Assembly (NCBI RefSeq): GCF_027409185.1
Contig: NC_084472.1
Span: forward strand, 46,797,427-46,861,426
Origin: Cynocephalus volans
Taxonomy: Eukaryota > Chordata > Mammalia > Dermoptera > Cynocephalidae
Direction of reading: 5' to 3'
DNA: 64,000 nucleotides
A program made the position numbers and the translations under genes. The notes under the pieces were generated by a model. That model did not search any database, had not been told where the DNA came from, and worked only from the letters and a program-made list of their open reading frames with translations. Positions 1 through 11,689 of this stretch are shown here, one piece after another. Each line of letters opens with the position of its first letter. Position 1 is the stretch's first letter.

Positions 1-200
1 GGGGAGAGGTAAGTGTAGGATAATTGCTTGATGGGTATGAGGTTTTATTTTGAAGTGATGAAAATATTCTGGAATTACATAGAGGTGATAGTTGTAAAAC
101 ACTGTGAATGAGCTAAATGCCACTGAATTTTCCACTTTAAAATGGACAATTTTCTGTTTTATGAACTTTATCTCAATTAAGAAATGAAAAACGAAAAGAA
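1..200 (+). mobile_element. L1M-type LINE-1 3' end
   Basis: The opening bases match the 3' untranslated end of old mammalian L1 (L1MA/MB/MC group). A G-rich start is followed by the conserved block containing 'aatgccactgaa' and 'actttaaaatgg', then an A-rich tail near 180-200. The 5' part lies outside the window. It is non-coding and inactive. Confidence 0.7.
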
Positions 201-1149
201 TAACTCTTTCAGGAAATATACGGTCGGGAACCAGCAGGTTAAATGCTCTTTCTCCTGAAATAATTGCTTCCCAGGGGAGTCATTGAAGAAACAGGACCTT
301 AACTCAGAGGGGTGAATTTCCGAGTGTAGTTTAAGCTAATGACAATAATCTCTCAGATTAGCACAGGGCTTTATAAAGTACCTTATGTCCAACACCTTAT
401 ATGTCCTTGCCAACTTTTTTATCATTGCTCTTCCTCATCCCACCAGCTAAAAAAGATCATAGTTCATACTCCCTGTGAATAATGTCACCAGGAATAATGT
501 CACCCCACCTCTGTGTTTAAATCTGATCCACTCACTCAGGCCAAGACCAAATGCCTTCCCCTGAAACCTCATCTGGAAAGACAAGCATGTTCTGGTTGTT
601 CAGAGCATCTGAGCTGCCCCTTTCCGATGGTGCTGAAAAGTCCCTCTAGGAAAACAGGTGGATAAAGAAAAGAAGGCTGAGCCTCAGCCAGACAAAGTGG
701 TTTACCAGAGGGACTTTCTCAGTCCTTGGAATCTGGCTCTTCTCCGTAGGGTTTAAGGTGGTTTCATATTACTAGCTGAGGTAAGCAATGCTGACTTGGG
801 CAGAGATGACACATATCTTCAGTAGGTTTAGATACTTCTTGTGTTTAGACACTTGACATGAACAACAAAATGATCGAATGATATTGGTATTGTTTATAAT
901 TTGAAGGTGTGATGGATGGAAGGGGAGGAGTGGAAGTCACATAATCAATCAGAGATGGGTAGGTCAAGAGGAACTTACTAAGTGGTTCATTGGTCGAGCT
1001 TCTTGAGAGCGGGGACTCTCTGGTATAACTGCTACAGTATACCATGCTTTACATGCTGCTGGGCCTATGGAAGGCCATTAAAAAATGGGAGTTGATTGAC
1101 TTGGTTATTTTATTCACTCATTTGTTCATTCCCTTTTGAGGAGAGTGTG
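201..1149. other. No recognised feature
   Basis: I see no coding exon, RNA gene or confidently named repeat here. Weak MIR-like wording near 350-410 is too diverged to call. Confidence 0.5.
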
Positions 1150-1262
1150 GTCCTCAGAATGTAATCCCCTTGAAGAAAAGGACCATGTCTCTTTTACTCC
1201 CCAAGTGCCTTGCAGAGTGCTTGGTAGAGTTGATCCTCGACAAACACTTGTTGAATGAGCGA
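1150..1262 (+). mobile_element. L2 LINE 3' end
   Basis: This matches the L2 3' terminus. It has the 'gaccatgtctc' block, the 'tgcttggtagag' block, and the terminal 'acacttgttgaatgagcga' corresponding to the TGTTGAATGAATGA end of L2. Confidence 0.75.
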
Positions 1263-1265
1263 TGG

Positions 1266-1405
1266 AACTGAGTGGAGAGAATGCATGAGCTTCCGAGTCT
1301 GACAGGCCTGTGCTTTAATCCCAGCTCCGCACTCACCTGCTGCATTGTCCCATAAATAATGGATCAACCCAACCTCACAGTTTCATTTTGGACACATGTA
1401 ACAAA
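1266..1405 (+). mobile_element. MIR SINE
   Basis: The order of blocks follows MIR: 'gagtctgacaggcctgtgc', 'aatcccagctccgcac', then the degenerate 'cctcacagtttcatttt' block. It directly follows the L2 end. MIR and L2 share a 3' end and use the same enzyme, but these are two separate insertions. Confidence 0.65.
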
Positions 1406-1530
1406 TGGTAGCTATTATTCATCCATCCAATAATGGTCAAACCTGAACAATGTGCAAAGAAAGACAAAATCAACTCCCTTTGTCAACTTAGAATCACCCT
1501 GTCTTGTGCTTTGGTCATGGGGACCTGGCT

Positions 1531-2600
1531 GACTATTCATTTATTCATTCAACTAACAGCTGTTTATTGAGCTGTTACTATGTGTCAGGTGCTGTTCCAG
1601 GAGCAATGGGAAGCCACTGGAGGTTGTAAACAGAAGAGTAACGTGCTTAGGCTCATGCGTTACAGAGACCCCTCTGCTTTGCCGTTTGAAGGATGGCTTC
1701 AAGCCTGGTGAGACGGAATGAAGGAGGACGAGAGCGTGTAGACTGCGGTCGTCTTCACAGACAGGAAGAAGGCTTGGGCAGGGCGGAGGCAGTGGAGAAG
1801 TGAGAGGGTATGGACGATACTGAAGCCTGGACAAAAGGACTTGATGATGTGGTGGGGTGAGGGAAAGGGAAGCACAGGTTTGTTCCTCAAGTACCGCAGT
1901 GAGTGGAGCTGCTACGTGTTGATGCAGGGACACTGGAGGGCGAAGAGGCTTGGAGTTTTGACCATTACCATTTAGAAATAATACTTTTGAGGTGCCCACT
2001 GGATATTAACGTGAGGCTCAGTGGAGAGATCGGAGCTGTAGATATCTGTCTAAAAGTTGGTAGAGAAGGCACTTAAAGCCACAGGAATAGATGAGATCCC
2101 CTTAAAAGAGGGAAAGAGAAGAGAAGGAGGTCTGGGGCTGAGCTGTGAGAGGCTCCTATAGGTAGAGGATGGACAGAGCGGGACCCAGCAAAGGAGACAG
2201 AGAAGGAATGGCCAGAGTTAGAGAGAAAAAGAAAACGTGGACTCATAGAACTCCAGGGAGAAAAGAGTTTCTAGCCAGGGGAGGGGCCATCTCCATCTGC
2301 TGCTGTGGAGAGGATGAGTAGGTTAAGGAAAGGAAGAGAGGGCATGGTGATTGGAAAGGCAGTTTCTGCCAAGTGGACAGGGTGGAATCTGAAAGGAGTA
2401 GGTGGATGAATGAGTGGGAGGTGAGGACATGGGGACAGTGAGTGTAGACCACTGTCTTGAGAGTGTTCTATGAACTTTAACAGCAACCTGGGCTGATAGT
2501 TTGAGGTCATTGTGGGGTCCAAGGTATTTTACTTTATTCAGTGGGGAAGAAGACACCTAAAGTATGTTTGCAGTTTGATGAGAAAAATTGAAAAGAGGGG
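1531..2600 (-). mobile_element. L2 LINE fragment, antisense, internally deleted
   Basis: It starts with the reverse of the L2 3' end ('tttattgagctgttactatg', 'gtgctgttcc'). It then jumps to the internal L2 block 'caatgggaagccactggagg', so 3' sequence is missing. Further right come blocks matching antisense L2 reverse transcriptase, such as 'agcaaaggagacagagaagg' near 2185-2205. No ORF survives. Apparent ORFs here are chance products of purine-rich sequence. Confidence 0.7.
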
Positions 2601-4340
2601 GAGATGGATAATTCAGGAGGAAGAGGCAATAACTGCAGGAACAAAGTCCCCCAGGAGGTGCGAGGGTGAGGGATCCAGCCTGCAGGTGCAGTGCTGTGTT
2701 TTGAGAGGATTCTGGAAACATGGAGAACACAAGGAATGTCTATTTCTAGAGATTCTGGGTACAAGAGTAAAAAAGACTCGAGAAAAGTGAAAGCCAGGTA
2801 CATACCCCTCTGGCAGGATTTTGGGAATTCCACACATGCGCGCGCACACACAGAGTATGGAAATGCACAGCGCCTGGCACGTACCAGGTGCATAAGCATT
2901 TTCTTTACTTAAAAATGTGATCCTGCAAGTGGAGGTAGCTGCCTCCTCGCTTAACAATATTACCAGAAGATCTGCTGCCTCTAGGTCTGAGGCATAGAGA
3001 GGGGAGCTGGAAATGGCTAGAGAAGGGAAGAGTGTGAATGGAGGAGGTGGGGGACAGCAGGGAAAGAAAGCAGAGAGGAAGCAAGAAATGGGGGAGAAAA
3101 GGAGACTAGAAGCCAGGACAGCAGAGAGAGAGGTGAGCAGCTGTCAGAGGTGGCACAGGGGTACCCGGGCCCTCAGCTGCAGGCCCTGGGTGGCTTTGCC
3201 TTTCACACATAGCTGAGGATGAACCAGAAACTGGAGTCACAGAAACCGCTGCATCCAGCAGAGGCGTGACAGAACCCAGCAGCCCAGCTCTGCTCCCCGT
3301 CTGTGAGGAGGAAGCGCCCATGCCAGGAGTCTGGCTGTAATTAGCACCCAGTGGGAGCCTAGAAAGCTGCCTGCTCTCAAGGTAGGAGCCATCGAGTGAA
3401 AACAGGTGGTCAAAGAGCGGGTGGAAACTCCAGCGGGTGCGGGTCAGTGTCTGCACCACTTGGCCCTGACAGTACAGCCCTGCAGGCGGGTCACCCTGGG
3501 CATGGCCCTAGAGCCAACAAGCTGCAAGTTAGAATGAGGCGTCCAGAATTCCTTGACTCCCGCTTATCTGTCTGTCTGGGCAAACGTCCTTCATGGCTGG
3601 CTCTCTCTGGCAGCTGCAGCCTGTGGGAGTGGCACTGCCTTGGCAGGCAGGGGAGACCAGCCTTGGCAGCACACTGAGAGTAGTGCTTTCCCAAGGATGT
3701 GTCTCCTTGGAGAGCCTTTCCAGCAGCTGGGAAGATTCGTGCTGTCTCCCAGGCCGGCCCATCTCTCTGGCTTACAGCTCATTTTCCACATGGGAACATC
3801 TTCTTTCTTTTTAAAAATATTTGCAGTGAAATAGGGAGGAAACCCTTCCCAGAGCTTCTCTTCTCTTCCTCCAGCATGTGTGCATGCACACGCGTGCTAG
3901 TTTGGTGTTTGGGATGGAACAGGCAGAGCCCCTGATTTGTTTTTGTTGCGCTCCTGGAGCACTGTACTATAGCAGTGAACACAAGGTGTCCCCAGTGACT
4001 ACTTCCCCATTATGGACCGGTTAGCCCTCAGTGGAGGGCAGTATCTGCTCTGCCCTCCCATCCTCAGGTAGCAGGACACCCATCCCTGATGGGTGGTGGT
4101 TGGCACAGAGCCCCTCCCTCTGCAGAGGCGGCCTCTGAAGGCAGCTGCTTCCTGCTCCACCTGTTTAATCCTAAGAAAGTTGCAAGTCTCCGTCTCTAAT
4201 CCTAATTTTCCCTCTGGACATCCCAGAGTTAGCTGACTCTTCCCTGCAAATAAGAACCCTTCTTTTATATTTGTGAAACAAATGATTATTCCTGTCTATT
4301 TTCTCTTTCCAGGTGGGTCAGCCCTATTTACTTGGACCAC
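2601..4340. other. No recognised gene; moderately GC-rich unique sequence
   Basis: This is higher in G+C than its surroundings, with a purine-rich run near 3000-3130 and a short CG/CA alternation at 2837-2856. The overlapping short ORFs on both strands show no known domain, and I see no CpG-island-like density. I cannot name a function. Confidence 0.4.
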
Positions 4341-4344
4341 TCAT

Positions 4345-4530
4345 TAATCCAGCAGGTATTTGTTTCTTGCCTGCTGAGTGCCTTCTACTGTGCCAGATGC
4401 TGGGATGCACCCACTGTAAAATGTAGCCCTGGAAACCAGAGGAACTCACATTTTTGTTTAAATAAGCACTAATAGGAAAAGTAGAAACATGCCAGATAAT
4501 TAGAACAGATGTGATAAGAGGCATAATAGA
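4345..4530 (-). mobile_element. L2 LINE 3' fragment, antisense
   Basis: The reverse of the L2 3' end is seen ('tttgtttcttgcctgctgag', 'tgtgccagatgctggg'), followed by degraded sequence. Ancient and short. Confidence 0.55.
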
Positions 4531-4540
4531 GATAACATTT

Positions 4541-4855
4541 CTGTTGCCTATTGAGGGCTTATCATGTCACAGTGCTGAGTGTGCTATGTACGTTATCTCA
4601 CCGAGACCTCACGACAACCTTGTGTTGTGGACATCATCATCAACTTGACAATAAAGTCAAGTGACCTGCCTGGCTTTGCAAGGCTATTTAAAGTGGCTGC
4701 CAACCTTTCACTGAAAGGCAGATTCAGGTTTTCAGACTACTGAGACAAATAAATGTAAAGTCCCACACTGAAGTTCACACATCAAGAGCAAGAGTTTGAA
4801 CTCAGACCACCCGGCTGCAGAGCCCACCTGTTTGACCACTGAAAAGCCATCTTGC
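4541..4855 (-). mobile_element. MIR SINE, antisense, possibly interrupted
   Basis: The reversed MIR order is visible: 'attgagggcttatcatgtc', 'cgttatctcaccgagacctc', then 'gagtttgaactcagaccac' and 'ttgaccactga'. About 90 bp between 4690 and 4785 does not fit MIR and may be a small insertion. Confidence 0.65.
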
Positions 4856-4859
4856 TTTT

Positions 4860-5865
4860 CTGGAGGGCTGTGGGGACACGAAGGAAGCAGGATGTAGAAG
4901 CATCTTCGGCAGGGCCACTGCCTCAGACCTGCACCCCGGACAGATGTTTGGAGATCCTCCTCCGGCAGGAAGCTCAAAGTGCTAGCACTGCTCTAGCTCT
5001 GACCTTGCTGTGGTTCTTGGCATAGCAATTCAGTTTCACATTGCTGACACCTCCACTCTCTGAATACATGCTTTCTTTCAGCTTTCTCTTTGCGCTGCCA
5101 TGGGAGGTAGAATGCAAAGGCAAGGTCACCCCGTGCACCTCTGGCAATGGTCCATTCTCAGAAAAATCACCTTTCAAAGCCATCCTGGGAGCTACTGATT
5201 TGAATTATGCCACTTGGAAACCAGCAGTTGTCCTGGAGAGCTCGGGCAGAGCTTTCCTCCATCATTGGGCAGCCTTGTTCGAACTGTGTGGGGAGACAGG
5301 ATGCCTGAGTGTGTGCATTGGCTTGTTATTCCATTCTGGATGGTGGTGTGACCCGTATTGAGCATGATGTGCAGGAATAATTACTATTATCATTATTTTT
5401 AACATCAATTATGCACCGTTGAGAGCATCATGCATTGTCAGAGAACAGAATTAGAATTAGGCTTAATGCCCAGTGGGTTCTCAATTTAAATGAAACAGAG
5501 ATTGCTCATCAATAGCAGGTAAGGATTGTGGTGCTGGATGGTGTGAGGCACAGGAAAATATAATCTGTTTCTCTTCTTGGGGGGGCAGAGAACCCTTTTA
5601 TTATATCATCCCCCCATTTGGATGGTATTTCTCTTTTAATAAAAGCCCACGACAACAATAATAATATTATGCAGAATTTGGACCTCGCAAGCAACATTTT
5701 TGCAGTGATCTCAAAACTCTGGAGAAACCAAAATTCATTAAATTTGAATTCAAATCTGCAAGAGACAGGGAAAAAGACTGCACTAGTTCTAGAGAGATCC
5801 TCCCAAATTAGCAGTTTTACCCATGCAACCCCCTTTCTAGAATTCTTTGCCACATCCTGACTGGG
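4860..5865. other. No recognised feature
   Basis: There is no repeat family or exon I recognise. An AT-rich stretch (5375-5480) containing 'aattagaattagg' could be conserved non-coding DNA, but that cannot be judged without an alignment. Confidence 0.4.
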
Positions 5866-5869
5866 CTAA

Positions 5870-6172
5870 GCTAAAACCTTCTGCCAGGTTTCCCAAGTTT
5901 TTAGGGATCTGCTTTCTTCCCATCCCTTCAACTTTACATCTTACTCCTTGGTCTCAAAAACTCTGTCTCCTTATTAGCCCACCAGTTCATCTTGCTTCCT
6001 CCTGCTTTGGGGTTCTGTTCACATTTCTTCCCTTGCTTGCAATAATCTCCCTTCCACTCCATGTGTCCGACACCACCCACCATCCTGGCCAGCAGTTCTT
6101 TCCTGCTTGAGACATTTCCTGATGGTGTCCTTCCATGTCCTTGCCTGCTGTGAACACCTCTGGTACTGATGG
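5870..6172 (+). mobile_element. Probable L2 LINE fragment
   Basis: The pyrimidine-rich sequence with 'tgctttggggttctgttcac' and 'gacatttcctgatggtgtcc' resembles the L2 3' coding and untranslated region in sense. The MaLR LTR that follows may have interrupted it, with the L2 resuming near 7545. Confidence 0.45.
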
Positions 6173-7074
6173 TGTGTCATGGGTGTGTTATGTCCCCCTC
6201 TACCCAAATTTGTATGTTAAAGCCTTGTATTAGTCAGGGTTCTCCAGAGAAACAGAATCAACCAGATAGATAGATAAGAGGGAATTTACTATGGGAGTTG
6301 GTTCACATAATTATGGAGGCCAAGAAATCCCACAACCTTCTGTCTGCAGGCTGAAGAACTGAGAAAGCCAGTGGTATAATTCAGTCTGAGTCTGAAGGCC
6401 TGAGAACCAGGGGAGAGGATGGTATAAGTCCTGGAATCTGAACGTCCACGAGCCAGAAACTCTGATGTTTAAGGGCAGGAGAAGATGGATCTCCCAGCCC
6501 CAGAAGAAGGGAGAGTGAATTTACTCTTCCTCTGCCTTTTTTGTTCTATTCAGGCCCTCAACAGACTGGATGATGCCCACCACATTGGTGAGGGTGATCT
6601 TCTTTATTCAGCCTAGTAATTCAGTGCTAATTTCTTCTGGAAATACCCTTATAGATATACCCAGAAATAATGTTTTACCGACCTGGTCATCCCTTACCCC
6701 AGCCAAGTTGACACATAAAATTAACCATCATGAGCCCTAACTCCCAGTGACTGCATTTGGAAATTGGGCCGTTAGAGATGTGATGAAGTTAAAATGAGGC
6801 TACTAGGGTGGGCCCTAATCCAGTTTGACTGGTGTCTTTATAAGAAGAGGAAACTTGGACACAAACCGGTGTGCACATGCAGAAGAAAGACCATTTGAGG
6901 ACATAATGAGAAGGTGGCCTTCTGCAAACCAAGGAGAGAGGTCTCAGGAGAAGCCAATCCTGCTGACACCTTGATCTTGGACTTAGCCTCCAGCATTGTG
7001 AGAAAATAAACTTTTTCTTTTAAAGCCACTCAGTCTGTGGTATTTCCCTATGGTGCCCCTAGCATACTGCTGCA
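6173..7074 (+). mobile_element. MLT1-type MaLR LTR, split by a later LTR
   Basis: The left part (6173-6225) starts TG and holds the MLT1 block 'atttgtatgttaaagcct'. The right part (from 6733) continues with 'gccctaactcccagtgac', 'gactggtgtctttataag', 'gacaccttgatcttggactt', a polyadenylation-type 'aaaataaac' and 'gccactcagtctgtgg', ending near 7074 with 'ctgctgca'. MaLR LTRs are solo relics of ERVL-like retrotransposons. Only the LTR is present. Confidence 0.8.
6226..6732 (-). mobile_element. ERVL-type LTR (MLT2-like), nested inside MLT1
   Basis: It begins 'tgtattagtcagggttctcc' and ends 'ttgacacataaaattaacc' plus 'atca'. These are the reversed ends of the MLT2 LTR group. It is flanked by a 5-bp TSD, AGCCT (6221-6225) and AGCCC (6733-6737), exactly at the break in the MLT1 LTR. 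It is therefore a solo LTR that inserted after the MLT1 element. Confidence 0.8.
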
Positions 7075-7079
7075 TGGTG

Positions 7080-7500
7080 GAAGCCTGAATCATGGTCCCC
7101 ATTATTCTCTCCCCTTCCCTGTATGAGGATATGCATCTTTGCTGTCACCCCATCACTTACAGTGCCCCTCCCTATGCTCATGGGAGAAGTAAAGCTGCTT
7201 ACTGCTGGACTTGGCCATGTGACTTGCTTGACCAGTGTGTTGACAGTGGACACAGCATGTGCCATCTCCAGCAGAAGCTCTATGAGCCTTCAAGCAGTTG
7301 CCTCTTGCTCATGCCCCTCTGATGGAAGAGCAGCATGTCCCAAGTAGTTGCTGCTCCTGCAACCAGAGTCCTGAAATGTGAAGACACATGGAGCACGAAG
7401 ACACTCACAGCAGTAGCAAGCATGTAACATGCGTGAGAAACAACTGTTGTAAGTCACTGAGATTTTGGGGTTGTTTGTTACTGCAGCAAAGCTGATACAT
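7080..7500 (+). mobile_element. Older MLT1-type MaLR LTR
   Basis: Diverged MaLR LTR. The middle has 'ggccatgtgacttgcttg'. The end has 'tgtaagtcactgagatttt', 'ggggttgtttgttactgcag' and 'agctgatacat', matching the 3' end of old MLT1 subfamilies. It abuts the preceding LTR. Confidence 0.65.
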
Positions 7501-7544
7501 AGTTTATACCACACAACCCATTCTTTAATAATAAGGAGCTATTA

Positions 7545-7868
7545 TTACATCTGCCATATTTTCTCTTCTGGAAAAGTTTCTTGAACCCCCAAGGACCTCA
7601 TAAGTGCTCTGACATATCTTATCGTACCACTTATCTTCACTGTGTTCTTTAATACAATGCATACTCATGTTTACTGAGCATCTACTTTATGCCAGGCACT
7701 GACCTAGGTATATTGAATTGCTCTCTTCACCCTCTTGTCTTCCCCACTGGACTGTGAGTTCCTTTAGGTCAAGTAACTTGTTTTTATCAATCATTGTATC
7801 CCAGTGATTAGTGGGATGATGGCATACAGTTGTACTCAATGAACATTTGGTTAATGAATAAATGACTA
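7545..7868 (+). mobile_element. L2 LINE 3' end
   Basis: L2 3' blocks appear in order: 'ccccactggactgtgag', 'ttgtatcccagtgattag', and the end 'gaacatttggttaatgaata' with 'aatgac'. It may be the continuation of the L2 at 5870-6172, displaced by the two LTRs. Confidence 0.65.
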
Positions 7869-7869
7869 C

Positions 7870-8506
7870 ATGAGTCTGCACAGTTGGATTATAAGATCCT
7901 TGGGTACTTGTTTTTCCCATCTGGTGCTCTTCCGTAAATCTACCACAGAGCTAAGCATGGAGTAGCCACTCATTAGAATCTAACTCAACTATTGGGACTG
8001 AGCAAGACTTTTCACTTCTTTTGGGTCCTGCCTTTACTTATATAATGGTACTATTTTTGATACCCACAAAAATGGATGATAACATGTGTGAAACCACGTT
8101 CTCAAGGGCAATGCACTGTGCATATATTCTCTGCTGTTATAATTATCAATCACTTGAGAGAATATCAATGTGAGTTCTCTTGAAATGAAACCTGCAGTGA
8201 TTCTGGATGGGGAGGTACGGTGTGGCCTGACAGGATCAGAGCCCAGATCTGCAGATTCACATGTGTGTATCCATCTAGTCACCAGCTCCCAGTGCACTAA
8301 TGGCAGCCTCCCACTGAACTCCAAGGAAGCCAGTTAATCTCTCTGAGACACAGTTAACGTGTGTGTGTGTGTGTCTGTGTGTAGAATCCTGATAGAGTCT
8401 TCCTGCTCAAACACTCTTTTCTGCTTTGTCTTTGCCCTGAGTCTTTGTCCTGCTTATTAGGGAGCACTTCTATTTCCCAGGTCATGGCATTTTCACTTTA
8501 GGGTCT
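7870..8506. other. No recognised gene; short GT microsatellite
   Basis: The only structured part is a (GT)n run with one interruption at about 8358-8384. The rest is unassigned. Confidence 0.5.
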
Positions 8507-8980
8507 TGTGGTCAGCTGAATAATGCACCCCCCCAACCCTGTCTCAAAGATGTTCATGTCCTAGTGTCTGGCCCTGTGTATATGTTAATTTACATGTCAA
8601 AGGTAATTTACAGTTGTCATTAAGTTAAGGGTCTTGAGATGGGGAGATTAGTCTGGTTCTCCAGGTGGGCCCAGTGTAATCATAAAGGTCCTTATGAGAG
8701 AGAGGCAGGAGAGTCAAAGGCAGAGAAGATGTGGTTATGGGAGCAGGGGTCCGAGTGATGTGAGGAGGAGGTTATGAGCCAAGGAATGCAGAGGCTTCTG
8801 GAAACTAGAAAAGGGAAGGAAATGGATCCTCCCTGAAGTCTGGGGAAGGAATGCAGCCCTGCTCACACCTTGATTTTAGACATCTGACTTCCAGAACTGT
8901 AAGATAATACATTTGCACTGTTTTAAGCTACTGAGCTTGTGGTAATTTGTCAACAATTGGATCAACAGGAAACTAATACA
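8507..8980 (+). mobile_element. MLT1-type MaLR LTR (MLT1D-like)
   Basis: A complete LTR: it starts 'tgtggtcagctgaataatgc' and ends 'ggaaactaataca'. Internal blocks are 'taagttaagggtcttgagat', 'gtgggcccagtgtaatcat', 'gccaaggaatgcagaggc' and 'acaccttgattttagacat', then 'ccagaactgtaagataatac'. A conserved TSD is not visible. No internal retroviral genes are attached. Confidence 0.8.
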
Positions 8981-10041
8981 GATTGGGATGAAGAGAGAGC
9001 CTGTGGTATATTTTTGGACTGACTCACCTCACGGGCTCAGGATCACTCAGCTGACGTGTTAGGTCCTGGTTCTATGTACCCCTCCAGCTGACTGACATGT
9101 TCCCTTCCAATGTCCACTTCTCTGAAATATAGCAGGGTCTAGCCCTGCTTTGAGGCATCACTTGAGGCATTTTACAGACAGCCTCATGTGGGCACCAGAG
9201 GATACAGTGATGCTTTTCTAAAGCAGAATATAAAACTGTCAAGGGACACACAGTCATATGGGGATTCGCATTAGTCAGACATTTCTCCCACATTCTCCAC
9301 AACCAGTTCCTGGCTGGTCCTCATGAAGGACAGAGTCATCTCTAAGAAGACAGAGGAGGCAATGAAGAAACTGCTATACTGAGTTAATTCTGACCGAAGA
9401 GAGGTGAGCTGGCTAGTGAAATCGCAGATCACCAGGGGGAAAGCGTCACTGTGAAGCCTGCAACTGCCAAGGTATAGACTCACGGATTAGCTGCACACAC
9501 ACCCTAGAGTTTGGAAAAGCAGGGTTCGAGAGGAAGGGTAAAAATAAGCACAAGGCCACAGACTTTAAAAGGGCAGCAGTTCAAGTTAAAATAATTATCC
9601 TAGTGAGGATAGGAAAGGGCTACGCAGGAAACTCCCTGGTAAGTTCTGATGGAAAATACACCTCCCATCCCCAAACATAAAATATGGAGGTAAATGCACA
9701 CCAGAGATAAATGTGAAAGAGTGGTGTGTGAGAAAGGTATCAGGAAAGGTAATGAGGAAAATAAACTGGAGCTTGTGAAAAAAATACATAGAATAAGAAA
9801 AATAGGGTCTGTGGTATTTATGGAGCCTGAAGAATTAAGAATGGCCAGGCACTGGGCCAGGTGGCATTATAATAGCCAGTGCTGCCCTATCACGGAGAAT
9901 AGTGGTCAAGTTGTAAAGGGATAGACAAATGATTAAAAAAGAAATGAGAGCCAAGTGAAGTGAGAAAGTAGTAAGAAGATCCCCTAGTAGTTTTTAAATA
10001 TATTCAAACCTCCAGGGCCAAATGCATTATATCCTTACGTG
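8981..10041. other. No recognised feature
   Basis: Ordinary mixed-composition sequence. Several short ORFs lie on both strands, none with a recognisable domain. Confidence 0.45.
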
Positions 10042-10212
10042 ATGATTGCCAAGGTGTGGCCCCCAGACCAGCAATGTCAGAATCCCCAGTGAAATTCTTA
10101 GATTTGGCAATTCTCAGGTCTGCCGTCAACCTACTGAATCAGGTATTCTGGCCTGGGGCCCAGGGATCTGTGTTTTAACAAGCTCTCCAGGAGATTCTGA
10201 TACGTGTTAGAA
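10042..10212 (-). mobile_element. MER5A hAT-Charlie MITE
   Basis: The non-autonomous DNA transposon MER5A is recognised by 'aggtgtggcccccagacc', 'acctactgaatcagg', 'ggggcccagggatctgtg', 'ttttaacaagctctccagg' and 'gattctgatacgtg'. Orientation is opposite to the copies at 32,521 and 36,083. Confidence 0.8.
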
Positions 10213-10216
10213 CGGG

Positions 10217-10394
10217 AATTCATAACCTGGCCTCCATGGATGGGCTTCGGGGGTCAGTGAGCCCTCTGGAATTTAACACAAAGATTTTTGTTAATGTGCA
10301 TTTTTTTTTTTTCTGGGGGACGATGAACCATGACTTTCATCAGATTCTCAAAAGGGTTTGAGACCTCCAAATTTCAGAACCATTCTTCTAGTGT
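10217..10394. mobile_element. hAT-like MITE, unnamed
   Basis: The left end 'ggaattcataacctggc', then 'tccatggatgggcttcgg', 'gggtcagtgagccctctgg', 'tttcatcagattctcaaa' and 'gggtttgagacc', fit a short eutherian hAT-type element. Its exact name I cannot give. A T10+ run sits in the middle. It directly follows MER5A. Confidence 0.6.
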
Positions 10395-10839
10395 ATTGAA
10401 AGCACTTATTGCTGTCATTACAGAACTGCTGAGGGTGCTCTGAGAAATCACAGAGACTCACAGTCTGGCAAATAAATTATAACTAATTTTTAAAAATCAG
10501 AAACAGATTGATCCAGAAGACTATGGTTTGGTTAACTTGGCATTGATCTCTGACAAAAATCTAGAACACTTTGTTAGGTGGTTGGGGTGTGAACAGTTAA
10601 CGAGGAAAACAGTGAGTATGAAGAGCCAGGCGTGGCTCACTGATCCCAAACACAACAAACAGACTCTGAGCTGTTTTATTGCTGCTATTAAATAACATTC
10701 CATATGCTTAAGTTGGAAAACTATGAAGAAGAAAGCCAAGATGACCCATAACCCCGCTGCAAAATAACCAAGCTCCCCTCTCTCAGCCACCGGAGCTTTC
10801 TTGAAATTTTCTCGTATTCTTCTGAAAGAGAAAATTTAC

Positions 10840-11640
10840 ACATAAAAGTATTGCTCACTTTTTCTGCAAATACATTCTTCTGCATTTTGCCTTTTAAAAT
10901 AAACTTAATTGTATATCTTGGAGATGTTCCTATGTTAACACCCATAGAGCTATCTCATTATTTTTCATGACTGTGTAGATTCCCTTTATATTTTTTACTG
11001 TTCCATGAATATTTGAAAACATTGATGTTATTGATGTTTGTTTTGCCATTTCTAGCAGCAATGCAATAAACAGTGTTGTATACATATTTTATATCTGTTT
11101 CCAAGTATATGCATATGATAAATTCCTATAAGTAGAGTTACTCAATCAAAATGTATATGTGTTTTAATATTGTCAAAATGCCCTCCAATATGGTTGTCAC
11201 TTTATCCTCACACCAGAAGAATATGAAAATGCTTGTTTTTTCACATCATTGCCACTATTAGGCCTTAACATTTTTGTTTTAATTTTCCAGTGCAATAGGG
11301 GGAAAATCATATTCTTGTGTTTTGGTTTGCATTTTATTCATTAATAAGATTTAAGCATTGTTTCAAAAGTTTGTTCACCATTTGTATTTTTCTTTTTATG
11401 AATTCTTCACATCTTTTGTTCATTTTTGTGTTGCTTAACTTTTTATTACTTATTTGAATGATATTTATAAATTAAATTGTCCTTTGTTCATCATATGATG
11501 CAAATATTTTTCCAGTTTGTGATTTGTCCTCTTAACTTTGCTTATGACTTTTTGTTTTGTCACATCAATTGTGTACAAATTTAAAAAGTCAAATTTATTG
11601 TCTTCTTCTTTTGTGGCCTCTCAGCTCATTATTTAAAAAA
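10840..11640 (-). mobile_element. L1M-type LINE-1 3' region, antisense
   Basis: Antisense L1 3' sequence: 'gtatatcttggagatgttcc', 'cccatagagctatctcatta', 'agcagcaatgcaataaacag', 'cacaccagaagaatatg', and the AT-rich antisense ORF2 C-terminal region. Frames are destroyed. An old L1ME/L1MC-like fragment. Confidence 0.75.
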
Positions 11641-11689
11641 ATCTAAATGGGGTTTCTACATTGGTAGATTAGGGAAATGCACAAAAACG

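Noticed and set aside
1553..1999. 148-codon minus-strand ORF
   Set aside because: It lies in an L2 fragment in a frame lacking any LINE motif. Low-complexity Ser/Leu/Pro composition comes from purine-rich DNA.
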